Shown here: positions 26,320 through 38,409 of the stretch, piece by piece
Position numbering within the stretch: the first letter of the stretch is position 1
Layout of the letters: every line of letters starts with the position of its first letter
DNA from: Roseomonas marmotae
GTDB taxonomy: Bacteria > Pseudomonadota > Alphaproteobacteria > Acetobacterales > Acetobacteraceae
DNA length: 64,000 nt
Assembly (NCBI RefSeq): GCF_017654485.1
Contig: NZ_CP061091.1
Location: 881,501 to 945,500 of the forward strand
Reading direction: 5' to 3'
Made by a program: the position numbers and the translations under genes
Notes under the pieces: generated by a model
The model's input: only the letters and a program-made list of their open reading frames with translations
Told to the model about the DNA's origin: nothing
Databases searched by the model: none

Positions 26320-26354
26320 AAAAACGCCGGGGAGGGATCCTCCCCGGCGTTTTC
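26320..26354. terminator. Bidirectional terminator between recR and amtB
   Basis: The stem AAAACGCCGGGGA pairs with TCCCCGGCGTTTT around GGGATCC, with A-rich sequence on one side and T-rich on the other. It therefore works for both convergent genes. Confidence 0.9.
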
Positions 26355-26380
26355 CGTCTGTCCCGGAAGGATGGGCGGGA

Positions 26381-27742
26381 TCAGCCCAGGCGCTCGCCGT
26401 GCAGCGAGACGTCCAGGCCCTCGCGCTCCTCTTCCTCGCTCACGCGCAGGCCGATGACCAGGTCGATGATCTTCAGCAGGATGAAGGTGGCGATGGCGGT
26501 GAAGACGAAGGTGGCGGCGACCGCATAGAACTGCAGCAGGAACTGGCTGAAGCTGCCGCTGATGCCTGCGGGGTCCGCGTCTGTGCCGGAGAGCGGGCCA
26601 TAGGCGAAGATGCCGGTCAGCAGCGCGCCGACGATACCGCAGACGCCATGCACGCCGAAGGCGTCCAGGCTGTCGTCATAGCCGCACCAGTGCTTCAGGG
26701 CCGTGGCGCCCCAGAAGCCGGCGAGGCCCGCCGCGAGGCCGATGACCAGCGCCGAGCCCGGCAGCACGAAGCCGGCGGCCGGGGTGATGGCGACCAGCCC
26801 CGCCACCGCGCCGGAGATGGCGCCGAGCACGGAGGGCTTGCCCTTCAGGATCCACTCGATGACGGTCCAGCTCAGCACGGCGGCACCGGCGGCGATCTGC
26901 GTCACCAGCATGGCCATGCCCGCGCGGCCGCCGGCGCCACCCGCGGAGCCCGCGTTGAAGCCGAACCAGCCGATCCACAGCAGGCTGGCGCCGATCACGG
27001 CGAAGGCCAGGTTGTAGGGGGACATGTTCTCGGTGCCGAAGCCGGTGCGCTTGCCCAGCATGATGGCGCCTACCAGGCCCGCCACGCCGGCATTGATATG
27101 CACCACGGTGCCGCCGGCGAAATCCAGCGCGCCCAGGCCGAAGATCCAGCCGTTCGGGTGCCAGACCCAGTGCGCGACGGGCGCGTAGACCAGCAGTGAC
27201 CACAGCACCGCGAAGGCCACCAGGGCCGAGAACTTGATGCGGTCAGCCCAGGCGCCGACGGCGAGCGCGGGCGTGATGATGAAGAAGGTCATCTGGAACA
27301 TGACGAAGACGGATTCGGGGATGGTGAAGGCCACCGCCGCGTCGCCGCTGCCCAGGGTGAAGGGCTGGTCCCAGTTCTCCGCGATGCCGGAGAGGAAGAC
27401 CCTGGAGAGGTCGCCGATATAGGCACCGCCCTCACCGAAGGCCAGGCTGTAGCCGGCGACCATCCAGACCAGCGTCAGCAGCCCGGCGAGGAAGAAGGAC
27501 TGCATCAGGGTGGCAAGGATGTTCTTCTTGCGCACCATGCCGGCATAGAACAGCGCCAGGCCGGGGATGGTCATCATCAGCACCAGGGCGGTGCTGGTGA
27601 GCATCCAGGCGGTGTCGCCGGCACTCACGGTCGGGGCATCCTGCGCCAGGGCAGGGCCGGTCAGCAGCAGGGCGGGAAGGAAGGCGGCGAAGGCACGAGC
27701 CTTCGCCATGGCCGTACGCATCGGCTTCGGTTCCGTTGTCAT
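26381..27742 (-). CDS. amtB: Ammonium transporter AmtB
   Basis: A 453-residue channel with a cleavable signal peptide (about MAKARAFAAFLPALLLTGPALA, cut after LAQ) and eleven membrane helices. Conserved pieces include AGDTAWMLTSTALVLMMTIP, GLALFYAGMVRKKN, APVAHWVWHPNGWIFGLGAL, DFAGGTVVHINAGVAGLVGA (pore His) and FGVHGVCGIVGALLTGIFA (second pore His). It conducts ammonia and is closed by unmodified GlnK. ATG 27742 is chosen over TTG 27763, which overlaps the glnK stop. The pair lies in one operon, as usual. Confidence 0.95.
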   Translation of the reverse strand: MTTEPKPMRTAMAKARAFAAFLPALLLTGPALAQDAPTVSAGDTAWMLTSTALVLMMTIPGLALFYAGMVRKKNILATLMQSFFLAGLLTLVWMVAGYSLAFGEGGAYIGDLSRVFLSGIAENWDQPFTLGSGDAAVAFTIPESVFVMFQMTFFIITPALAVGAWADRIKFSALVAFAVLWSLLVYAPVAHWVWHPNGWIFGLGALDFAGGTVVHINAGVAGLVGAIMLGKRTGFGTENMSPYNLAFAVIGASLLWIGWFGFNAGSAGGAGGRAGMAMLVTQIAAGAAVLSWTVIEWILKGKPSVLGAISGAVAGLVAITPAAGFVLPGSALVIGLAAGLAGFWGATALKHWCGYDDSLDAFGVHGVCGIVGALLTGIFAYGPLSGTDADPAGISGSFSQFLLQFYAVAATFVFTAIATFILLKIIDLVIGLRVSEEEEREGLDVSLHGERLG

Positions 27743-27759
27743 CGGGTTGTGGTTGGGCT

Positions 27760-29590
<1,831 letters not shown>

Positions 29591-29599
29591 GCTGCGGCC

Positions 29600-30112
29600 C
29601 TAGCTTTCCCGCAGCTGGGGATTGTCGAAAACCGGCCGCCGATAGGCCGCCAGAGCCTCGCGCAGGGCGCCGGCCAGGTCTTCCTTCTCGGGCTCCGAGA
29701 GATAGGTGCCGATGGGGATGCGATGGCCGCGCCGCACCAGGGCCAGGCCCTGGCGCTCGGTCAGCTCCACCCGGGCCCAGTAGGCATCCATGGCGGCTTC
29801 CATCCGCTGCCCGCGCGAATCGGTGCGGCGCACGGTCACCTTCCCATCGGCCAGCCGGATCATCTCATGCGCCCGGCCGGAGCGTCGGTGGTGCAGCATG
29901 ACCAGGCCGAGCGCGAGGGCCGATTCCAGGCCCAGGAAGCCAAAGACCGGCCAGGCGCCCAGCAGCGTGAAGACGATGCCGCCCAGCAGGCTCCAGCAGA
30001 GGGTGATTCCGGCCAGAAGCAGGAAAAGCCCGCGGTGGAAGCTGTGCGCGGGGGTGCTGACGGCCTCGAAGAGCACGGGCTCGGGCCGGGGCAGGACGGG
30101 GTTTGCCGGCAT
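29600..30112 (-). CDS. DUF2244 membrane protein
   Basis: The protein has 170 residues. Two adjacent membrane helices (GLFLLLAGITLCWSLLGGIV, WPVFGFLGLESALALGLVM) are followed by a cytoplasmic domain with IRLADGKVTVRRTDSRGQR, YWARVELTERQGLALVRRG and IPIGTYLSEPEKEDLAGALR. This is the DUF2244 layout, common in Alphaproteobacteria and often near nth, as here. Function unknown. Confidence 0.85.
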   Translation of the reverse strand: MPANPVLPRPEPVLFEAVSTPAHSFHRGLFLLLAGITLCWSLLGGIVFTLLGAWPVFGFLGLESALALGLVMLHHRRSGRAHEMIRLADGKVTVRRTDSRGQRMEAAMDAYWARVELTERQGLALVRRGHRIPIGTYLSEPEKEDLAGALREALAAYRRPVFDNPQLRES

Positions 30113-30181
30113 CGCGCGACACCATAGGCTGGCGGGGCCATCTCTGCACCGCTTTCCGCGGCATCTAGCTCTCAGGTGATC

Positions 30182-31003
30182 ATGACCCGCGCCCCCAGGA
30201 CCATCGCGCGCCGCCGCGCCGCCACCCCCGCCGACCCCGCCCTGGCGCCGGATGCCTCGCCCGAGGCCGTGGCGGAGATCGGGCCGCCGCCTCGCAAGAA
30301 GGGCCCCGCTAGGCCGCAGCACGGCTCCGCCCAAACGCCACGGCGGGCGCGGATCATGAGCCTGCAGCAGGCCGGCGACTTCATCCGCGCCCTGGCCGCC
30401 GCCAATCCGGAGCCGGAGACGGAACTGCACTATACCAGTCCCTATACGCTGCTGGTGGCCGTGGCGCTCTCGGCCCAGGCCACCGATGTCTCCGTCAACA
30501 AGGCCACCGCCACCCTGTTCCAGGAAGCGGATACGCCGGAGGCCATGGTGGCGCTGGGGGAAGAGGGGGTGGGGCGGCACATCCGCAGCATCGGCCTCTG
30601 GAAGGGCAAGGCGAAGAACGTGGTCGCCCTGTCGCGCCTGCTGCTGGAGCGGCATGGCGGCGAGGTGCCGGCCGACCGCGCGGCGCTGGAGGCGCTGCCG
30701 GGGGTGGGGCGCAAGACCGCCAATGTCGTGCTGAACGTGGCCTTCGGCGAGGAGGCGATGGCGGTGGACACGCATATCTTCCGCCTGGGCAACCGTACCG
30801 GGCTGGCGCCGGGCAAGACACCGCGGGAGGTGGAGGACGGCCTGATGAGGCGCGTGCCGCCCGATCTGCTGCGGGACGCGCATCACTGGCTGATCCTGCA
30901 CGGGCGCTATGTCTGCAAGGCGCGGATGCCGGAATGCTGGCGCTGCGTGGCCATCGCGCTCTGCAACTACCGCGACAAGGTGCGGGTGCCGCCGCCGCGC
31001 TGA
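30182..31003 (+). CDS. nth: Endonuclease III
   Basis: A bifunctional DNA glycosylase/AP lyase for oxidised pyrimidines. The helix-hairpin-helix LPGVGRKTANVVLNVAFG contains the catalytic Lys, VDTHIFRLGNR contains the catalytic Asp, and the C-terminal cluster C-x6-C-x2-C-x5-C is CKARMPECWRCVAIALC. From ATG 30182 the protein has 273 residues, with about 58 extra, low-complexity basic residues before the conserved domain. An internal ATG at 30356 (MSLQQAGDF) would give the usual length of about 215, so the true start is uncertain. Confidence 0.93.
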   Translation: MTRAPRTIARRRAATPADPALAPDASPEAVAEIGPPPRKKGPARPQHGSAQTPRRARIMSLQQAGDFIRALAAANPEPETELHYTSPYTLLVAVALSAQATDVSVNKATATLFQEADTPEAMVALGEEGVGRHIRSIGLWKGKAKNVVALSRLLLERHGGEVPADRAALEALPGVGRKTANVVLNVAFGEEAMAVDTHIFRLGNRTGLAPGKTPREVEDGLMRRVPPDLLRDAHHWLILHGRYVCKARMPECWRCVAIALCNYRDKVRVPPPR

Positions 31004-31012
31004 GGCGCCGGC

Positions 31013-33169
31013 TCAGGCCCTCACCGGACGCGGGATGCGGAAGTGGCGGGCTTCCAGCACCGCCAGCCGGTCCGCTACCGAATCAGCCCGCGCGACGGAG
31101 AGGGCGAGCAGCCCGACGCCGATACGGCGGCCGTCCGGCAGGGTGGCGGTGCTGGCGGATTCCAGGACGACCTCCACCGCGCCTTCCCCGGCCGGCACCT
31201 CCAGGGCGGCGGCTTGCTGGCCGCCCGCGGGCAGCACCATCTCGGTCACGGCACCGAAGGCGGCTTCCCCACGGCGGCAGCGCAGCGCCACCACCTGGTC
31301 CCGGGCGGGGGCGCGCAGCTCCAGCTCCAGCCGCAGCGGGCCGTGCAGCGCAGGGGGCAGCGGCAGCCGCAGCAGGGCGGAGCCGGGGCGGGTCCAGACG
31401 CCCCATTCCTCCAGCGGGTGCCAGGCCTGGCCGGCGCGGGCCGCCTCGGCCACCGCCATGGCGGCTTCGGGGCGGCCGGTCTCCAGCAGGCGGACCGGCA
31501 GCCTCTCTCCGGCGCGGATCGGCAGCGGGGGCAGGGGGGCGGCCTCCCGGGCCAGCCGCGCCGCCTCGCCCAGCACCTCGCCGGCCACGGCGTCCCAGCC
31601 CGGGCGGGGCGGGGCGGCGGCGATGGCGGCCTCGGCGGCGGCGCGGGCGGCGGGATCGGTGATCAGCGCCTCCAGCTTCGCCACCAGGTCGGGCTCCGAG
31701 CCGCTTTCGAAGAAGATGGCGCCATCCCGGCCGGCTTCCAGCAGCGCGGAATGGGCGGGGGCCAGCACCGGCCGGCCGGCGGCCAGGCTTTCCGTCACCG
31801 GCAGGCCCCAGCCTTCATGATGGCTGTTATAGAGGGTGAAGAGGCAGCCCCGGTACAGCGCCGCCAGCAGCGGATCGCCGATGTTCCGCAGCAGATGCAC
31901 CCGCCCCCGCAGTTCCGCCGCATTCTCCAGCAGTTCCAGCGCCGCCTCCGCCCGCCAGCCCGGACGGCCGACGCAGACGAGGTCCGGCACCGCCGCCGGG
32001 CCCAGCTTCCGCAGCAGGGTCAGCCAGGCCTGGAAGACCATCAGGTGGTTCTTCCGCCCCTCCAGCGTGGCGACGAAGAGCACATAGGGACGGCCATGGC
32101 GCAGTGCGCGCGGCAGGCCGGAGACTGCCGCGCCGGCGGGCGGCGGGCGCGGCGTGGCATCCAGCCGTACGACCGCCTGGGCCGGTATGGGCAGTTCGGG
32201 CAGCAGGGCGGCATGCCAGCGGCGGAACTCCTCCCGCGTGGCGCGGGAGACGGTCAGCAGCCCATCGGCATGCAGGGCGAGGCTGGAGAACCAGCGGGCA
32301 TAGCCCCGCGCGGTGGCGGCGGTGCAATGCTCCGGCACCACCAGCGGCGCGCAGTCATGCAGCAGCGGCACCTGGCGCAACCCCCACCTGGCCCGTGCCT
32401 GCCGCAGGCAGGCGAGGTGATCGGCCGGCTCCCAGCTGCCGCCCAGCGGGACCAGCACGGCGCCCTGGGCGAAATCCAGCGGCTTCTCCTCCAGCGCATC
32501 CGCCAGCAGGGCGGTGGCGTCGCGCCAGGAGGGGTCGACCGGGTCGGCATCCGCGCGCATCAGGTGGTCGATGCGGTGGAACAGCGCGGCGGGCCAGCGC
32601 CGCCAGCCGCCGCCCGCCGCCGGCATGGCGCAGAGCACCGGTGGCTCTGGCCGCGCCAGGGCGGCGGAGGCGATCTCGAGCTGCACGCGCTGGATGCCGG
32701 AGGGCGCACGCCGCCCCTTGCGAATCCAGGTGGCGAGGTCGCTCAGGTCCAGCACCACCCCCGCGGCCGGCGGTGGCCCGGCGGCACAGGGCAGGGCGGC
32801 CAGCCAGGCCTGCCAGATCTCCTCATCTCCTGGCGCCAGGGCGACGGCGTGGGCCAGCGCGGCCTCGGCCTGCGCCCCACGGCCCAGCAGCAGCGCGGCA
32901 TGGCCGATCTGCCGCGCCAGTGCGGCATCGCGCGGCCGCAGCGCGGCAGCGGCGTGATAGAGGTCCAGGGCATCGGCCAGGGCGCCGGCGCCCAGCAGGC
33001 ACTGCGCCTGCCGCAGCAGGGTGGGAACATCGTCCGGCAGGAGGCGCGACAGGGCGCCATAGGCCTCGGCGGCGGCCCGCCAGTCGCGTGCCTCCCGCAG
33101 CCGGTCCGCCTGTTGCCGCAGGCGTGCGGCCTCGCTGCTTGCTTGCGCTACCATGGTGTCCGGCATCAT
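31013..33169 (-). CDS. Large glycosyltransferase with N-terminal TPR region
   Basis: The predicted protein has 718 residues. Residues about 1-135 are TPR-like (EARDWRAAAEAYGALSRLLP, ALDLYHAAAALRPRDAALAR). Residues about 140-530 are a GT-B glycosyltransferase with RRAPSGIQRVQLEI, YVLFVATLEGRKNHLMVFQA and NSHHEGWGLPVTESLAAGRP. A final block of about 160 residues (LRLPLPPALHGPLRLELELR) looks beta-rich, like a carbohydrate-binding or cap domain, but is unassigned. The GT part is paralogous to 8334-9722. ATG 33169 has AAAGG just upstream. It is divergent from the GT4 at 33316. Confidence 0.85.
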   Translation of the reverse strand: MMPDTMVAQASSEAARLRQQADRLREARDWRAAAEAYGALSRLLPDDVPTLLRQAQCLLGAGALADALDLYHAAAALRPRDAALARQIGHAALLLGRGAQAEAALAHAVALAPGDEEIWQAWLAALPCAAGPPPAAGVVLDLSDLATWIRKGRRAPSGIQRVQLEIASAALARPEPPVLCAMPAAGGGWRRWPAALFHRIDHLMRADADPVDPSWRDATALLADALEEKPLDFAQGAVLVPLGGSWEPADHLACLRQARARWGLRQVPLLHDCAPLVVPEHCTAATARGYARWFSSLALHADGLLTVSRATREEFRRWHAALLPELPIPAQAVVRLDATPRPPPAGAAVSGLPRALRHGRPYVLFVATLEGRKNHLMVFQAWLTLLRKLGPAAVPDLVCVGRPGWRAEAALELLENAAELRGRVHLLRNIGDPLLAALYRGCLFTLYNSHHEGWGLPVTESLAAGRPVLAPAHSALLEAGRDGAIFFESGSEPDLVAKLEALITDPAARAAAEAAIAAAPPRPGWDAVAGEVLGEAARLAREAAPLPPLPIRAGERLPVRLLETGRPEAAMAVAEAARAGQAWHPLEEWGVWTRPGSALLRLPLPPALHGPLRLELELRAPARDQVVALRCRRGEAAFGAVTEMVLPAGGQQAAALEVPAGEGAVEVVLESASTATLPDGRRIGVGLLALSVARADSVADRLAVLEARHFRIPRPVRA

Positions 33170-33315
33170 GACCTTTGCGTCATCCCCCCTCGCGCCGGAC
33201 AACGCAACCCATGGTCGCGGCCGCGGCAAGGGTCTACCCTTCGCCGGGCTCCGGCCCGCCAGGTCCTGGCGGGGCCGCGCCGCCCCGTGCCGCAACCAGT
33301 CAGGGTCTTTGGTCC

Positions 33316-34689
33316 ATGCGCCCCCGCATCTATATCGATGGCCACAATCTCGCGCTCGACCAGGGTACCGGCGTCGCCACCTATGCCCGCAACCTCAGCT
33401 TCCGGCTCGGCTCGCTGGGTGCGGAGGTGGGCGTGCTCTACGGCACCCGCGCCAGCCCCAGCCGCAACGAGCTGATCCGCGAGATCGCCTTCTTCGACAA
33501 CCGGGTGGGCGAGGCTTCCTCGCTGCTGCGCTGGATGCGCTCGGCACGGCGCACCCTGCTCTCGCCCTTCGGCGAATACGCGACGGGCGTGCCCATCACC
33601 GGCAAGGTGGTGGCAAATACCTTCGAGAACCGGATGCCGCATTTCGATCACCTCTGGAATGTCGAGAACGGCTTCACCGTCGCCCATAACCATTTCCGCC
33701 ATTACCGCACGCGGCTGACGGTACGCATGCCCCGCCCGCCGCAGGTGATGCACTGGACCTATCCGCTGGCGATGCGGGTGCCGGGCGCGAAGAACATCTA
33801 CACGCTGCATGACCTCGTGCCGCTGCGGCTGCCCTATACGACGCTGGACAACAAGCGCCGCTATTTCCGCCTCAACAAGCTGATCGCCCAGAAGGCCGAC
33901 CACATCATCACGGTCAGCGAGGCCTCACGGCGCGACATCATCAACCTGCTGGGCGCGGACCCGGAGAAGGTGACGAATACCTACCAGTCCGTCGAAATCC
34001 CGAAGAAATTCGCCGAGAAGCCCATCAACGAGGCATTCGACGAGATCAAGGGCAGCTTCGGCCTGGATTGGAAGGGCTACTTCATGTTCTTCGGCGCCAT
34101 CGAGCCGAAGAAGAATGTGGGCCGGATGATCGAGGCCTTCCTCTCCTCCGGCTCCGACCTGCCGCTGGTGATCGTCGGCAAGCAGGCCTGGAAGAGCGCG
34201 GAGGAGCTGAAGCTGCTCTTCGACGACCATATCCGCTACCAGGTGCAGGAGGGGTCGATCCTGCGCGTGAAGCGCAAGATCATCCTGCTGGACTATGCGC
34301 CCTTCCGCCTGCTGGTCTCGCTGATCCGCGGCGCCAAGGCCTGTCTCTTCCCCTCGCTCTATGAAGGCTTCGGCCTGCCGGCTCTGGAGGCGATGAAGCT
34401 CGGCACGCCGGTGATGACCTCGAATACCTCGTCCCTGCCCGAGGTGGTGGGGGATGCCGCCATCACCGTCGACCCCTACGACGTCCGGGCGATGGTGGAG
34501 GCGATTCGCGCCCTGGACCAGGACCCGGAGCTGCGGGCCTGGCTGGAGCATGCCGGCCCGCGCCGCGCGGCGCTGTTCAGCGCCGAGCAGTATGAGCGCC
34601 GCCTGTCCGATGTCTATCGCCGCATGGGAGTGTCGCTGGAGCCGGAGGCAAGCACCGCCGCCGCGCCGCTGCGGCAAGCGGCTGAATAG
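33316..34689 (+). CDS. GT4-family glycosyltransferase
   Basis: The enzyme has 457 residues. The N-terminus is [20 protein letters not shown]; the donor domain has [40 protein letters not shown] and [20 protein letters not shown]. This is a GT4 retaining enzyme close to mannosyl- or rhamnosyltransferases of polysaccharide clusters. Compared with its divergent neighbour it has no TPR part. The donor sugar is unknown. Confidence 0.88.
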   Translation: MRPRIYIDGHNLALDQGTGVATYARNLSFRLGSLGAEVGVLYGTRASPSRNELIREIAFFDNRVGEASSLLRWMRSARRTLLSPFGEYATGVPITGKVVANTFENRMPHFDHLWNVENGFTVAHNHFRHYRTRLTVRMPRPPQVMHWTYPLAMRVPGAKNIYTLHDLVPLRLPYTTLDNKRRYFRLNKLIAQKADHIITVSEASRRDIINLLGADPEKVTNTYQSVEIPKKFAEKPINEAFDEIKGSFGLDWKGYFMFFGAIEPKKNVGRMIEAFLSSGSDLPLVIVGKQAWKSAEELKLLFDDHIRYQVQEGSILRVKRKIILLDYAPFRLLVSLIRGAKACLFPSLYEGFGLPALEAMKLGTPVMTSNTSSLPEVVGDAAITVDPYDVRAMVEAIRALDQDPELRAWLEHAGPRRAALFSAEQYERRLSDVYRRMGVSLEPEASTAAAPLRQAAE

Positions 34690-34900
34690 ATTGTCGGAAA
34701 TGTTTACAGACCGATCCGACTACCCGTAACGGCCACGGTGGCGCTAGGGCCACAGCCTGTGGCATGATTACAACAAGGAAAGGCCGAACTCCCGCCCCCG
34801 GCCATCCTGGCGTTGACGCTCCCCCTGCCTTCACGACACCGTGGGCGCCAAGTGCTCCCAGGCGGGAGCCAGTGCCTGGCGTTGATACGGGGGAGCGGCT

Positions 34901-35416
34901 TTGGAGCGAGAGGACGGGCAGCGCATCGCCATGCCTGCGGTGGGGGATATCCTCATCGCCGACTCGGCCGACCGCCTGACCCGTGAGCGGGGAGGGAGCC
35001 CTGGCTGGTGCGGCCCCGCCGCCATCGCCCTGGCGGCGGGCTGTGGCTATGCCGATGCCTGCCAGATGCTGCGCAAGGTGGCGCCTGAGCGCTACCTGGC
35101 CCAGCCCGATATCATCACCGCCTACTGGCGCGACGTGGTGGCGGCCCTCCGCCTGGCGGGCCTTCCGGCCGAGCCGGTGCCGGTCGAGAAGCGTGGCGCG
35201 CGGGGGCCGACCCTGCTGACCCTTGCCCGGCGCGGCGGGCTGGAGCCCGGCCTCTACCTCGTGCGCGTCACCGGGCACTTCCTGCTGCTGACGCTGCGCG
35301 GCTTCGGGCGGGCGCATGTGCATGACAACCGCCTCTCCGGCGCCGTGCTCTCGACCCGCAGCCACGGGCTCTGCCGGGTGACGCATCTGGCCCGCCTGCC
35401 GGGGGCGCTCGGCTAG
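34901..35416 (+). CDS. Small papain-like (C39-like) protein, TTG start
   Basis: The predicted protein has 171 residues. A Cys in SPGWCGPAAIALAAGCGYAD opens a helix, the usual nucleophile position in papain-fold and C39-like proteins. A later His in LVRVTGHFLLLTLRG and Asp/Asn in AHVHDNRLSG fit the remaining triad. No signal peptide or ABC part is present. TTG 34901 follows GGGGGAG at 5 nt; ATG 34931 is the alternative. I infer a cysteine peptidase or amidase fold from the spacing of these residues only. It is followed by the rimP promoter region. Confidence 0.5.
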   Translation: MEREDGQRIAMPAVGDILIADSADRLTRERGGSPGWCGPAAIALAAGCGYADACQMLRKVAPERYLAQPDIITAYWRDVVAALRLAGLPAEPVPVEKRGARGPTLLTLARRGGLEPGLYLVRVTGHFLLLTLRGFGRAHVHDNRLSGAVLSTRSHGLCRVTHLARLPGALG

Positions 35417-35433
35417 GCTTCTTGTCGTTCTGC

Positions 35434-35462
35434 TTGCGGGGGGCAGGTTAGGCGCCTATATG
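35434..35462 (+). promoter_or_regulatory. Candidate promoter of the rimP-nusA-infB operon
   Basis: TTGCGG and TATATG are separated by exactly 17 bases, about 60 bases before the rimP start. This is a fair match to a housekeeping -35/-10 pair. The expected transcript would start near 35469 and carry the hairpin described next. Confidence 0.4.
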
Positions 35463-35495
35463 AACCCCAGAACATCTTCACTGCACAGTCAGGGG

Positions 35496-35520
35496 GGTGG
35501 CCTTGCGGCCGCCTTTTTTT
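35496..35520 (+). terminator. Attenuator-like intrinsic terminator in the rimP leader
   Basis: The stem GGTGGCC pairs with GGCCGCC around TTGC, followed at once by seven T, one G and five more T. This is a textbook rho-independent terminator placed between the promoter and the first gene of the nusA-infB operon, so read-through must be regulated or partial. The first possible start codons of rimP lie in the T-tract itself. Confidence 0.75.
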
Positions 35521-35524
35521 GTTT

Positions 35525-36121
35525 TTGGAAGACGACGACACACTCACCCCCGATGAGGCGCCCCAGGAAAGCCTGGAAGCCCGCATCGCTACCACCATCA
35601 CGCCAGCACTGGCGGCGATGGGCTACGAGATCGTGCGCGTCCTGATCCAGGGCAAGCAGATCCCGACCGTGCAGATCATGGCCGACCGCGCCGATGGCCG
35701 CCCCATCGGCGTGGCCGATTGCGAGGCCATCAGCCATGCCGCCGGCGCCGTGCTGGACGTGGACGACCCCTTCCCCAAGGAGTGGCACCTGGAGGTTTCC
35801 TCCCCGGGTATCGACCGTCCGCTGACGCGCACCAAGGACTGGCTGCGCTTCACGGGGCACCTGGCCACCGCCGAGATGAGCATCCCCTTCGAGGGGCGCC
35901 GCCGCTTCCGCGGCTTCATCCTCGGCGCTGACGAGGAAAGCGTCCGGCTGAAGCTGGAGGATGGCGGCGAGATCACCTTGCCCCGCGTCGATATGCGCCG
36001 TGCCAAGCTGGTGCTGACCGACGAACTGATTGCCGCGACTGCGGCCGAGGCCGGTGCGGATCCGGAGGAAGACCCCTCCGAGGATGACCCCGGCGTCCCC
36101 ATCTTGCCCAAGAGGAACTAG
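35525..36121 (+). CDS. rimP: Ribosome maturation factor RimP (non-ATG start)
   Basis: A 198-residue protein for 30S assembly. It has [40 protein letters not shown] and the family signature [20 protein letters not shown], then a C-terminal SH3-like domain and an acidic tail. The frame has no ATG or GTG before the conserved part; TTG at 35519 or 35525 are the only standard candidates, and I use 35525 (followed by GAAGACGAC). No good Shine-Dalgarno is at normal distance. It is first gene of the nusA operon. Confidence 0.9.
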   Translation: MEDDDTLTPDEAPQESLEARIATTITPALAAMGYEIVRVLIQGKQIPTVQIMADRADGRPIGVADCEAISHAAGAVLDVDDPFPKEWHLEVSSPGIDRPLTRTKDWLRFTGHLATAEMSIPFEGRRRFRGFILGADEESVRLKLEDGGEITLPRVDMRRAKLVLTDELIAATAAEAGADPEEDPSEDDPGVPILPKRN

Positions 36122-36125
36122 GATC

Positions 36126-37703
<1,578 letters not shown>

Positions 37704-37773
37704 ACACGCCTCGGCCACCGGGTTAGCGCCTGAGCTGGCCCCGGAGGCGCCGACCGAGCGGCCGCCGAAGCCG

Positions 37774-38382
37774 ATGCCCAAGGCGGATGGAGCGGACTCT
37801 GAGAAGGGTCCGCTGCGCCGTTGCATCGTGACGCGGGAAACCGGGCCCAAGGAAGCGATGATCCGCTTCGTGCTGAGCCCGGGGCGGGAACTGGTGCCGG
37901 ACCTGGCCGGTAAGCTGCCGGGACGGGGAATGTGGTTGAGCGCGCGTGCCGATGTGCTAGAACGCGCGCAGACTCGCGGCGCCTTTTCCAGGGCGGCCAA
38001 GGGTCTGGTGATACCGCCCCCTGATCTTCGCGCCCGAATCGAACATGGCCTTCGCGCTCGCTTGCGCGACCATGTGGGTCTGGCACGCAGGGCGGGGCAG
38101 GCCGTCTGTGGCTTCCAGCAGGTGCGGGAATGGCTGCAGAACGGCCGCGCCGGCCTTCTGGTGGAAGCGGCGGACGGCAGCGAGGCGGAGCGGCGGCGGT
38201 TGCAGGGCAGGCATGACCTCCCCGTGGTGGCCGTTCTCTACGCCGAGGAACTCGGGGCGATCTTCGGACGCGATCATGCGGTGCATGTGGGCGTGGCGTC
38301 CGGGCGGATTGCCGAGATGATTATGCAGGAGGCTGGTCGATTGGCCGGATTTACTGTCAACGCGAACGGAGCGGGGTCGTGA
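37774..38382 (+). CDS. YlxR (DUF448) RNA-binding domain fused to L7Ae-like domain
   Basis: The protein has 202 residues from ATG 37774. YlxR text is GPLRRCIVTRETGPKEAMIR with LAGKLPGRGMWLSARADVLE. From about residue 90 an L7Ae/YlxQ-like domain follows: VGLARRAGQAVCGFQQVREW and FGRDHAVHVGVASGRIAEMI. The two are separate genes in Bacillus (ylxR, ylxQ) and fused in many Alphaproteobacteria. The frame is open further upstream, so a start nearer the nusA stop (non-ATG) is possible. It is likely to bind RNA or the ribosome. Confidence 0.88.
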   Translation: MPKADGADSEKGPLRRCIVTRETGPKEAMIRFVLSPGRELVPDLAGKLPGRGMWLSARADVLERAQTRGAFSRAAKGLVIPPPDLRARIEHGLRARLRDHVGLARRAGQAVCGFQQVREWLQNGRAGLLVEAADGSEAERRRLQGRHDLPVVAVLYAEELGAIFGRDHAVHVGVASGRIAEMIMQEAGRLAGFTVNANGAGS

Positions 38383-38409
38383 GCCCGGCAACGGCTCGCG
38401 TTTGGATAT

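Noticed and set aside
30182..30355. A separate small gene before endonuclease III
   Set aside because: The stretch is in frame with nth and reads as a low-complexity basic extension; it has no own stop.
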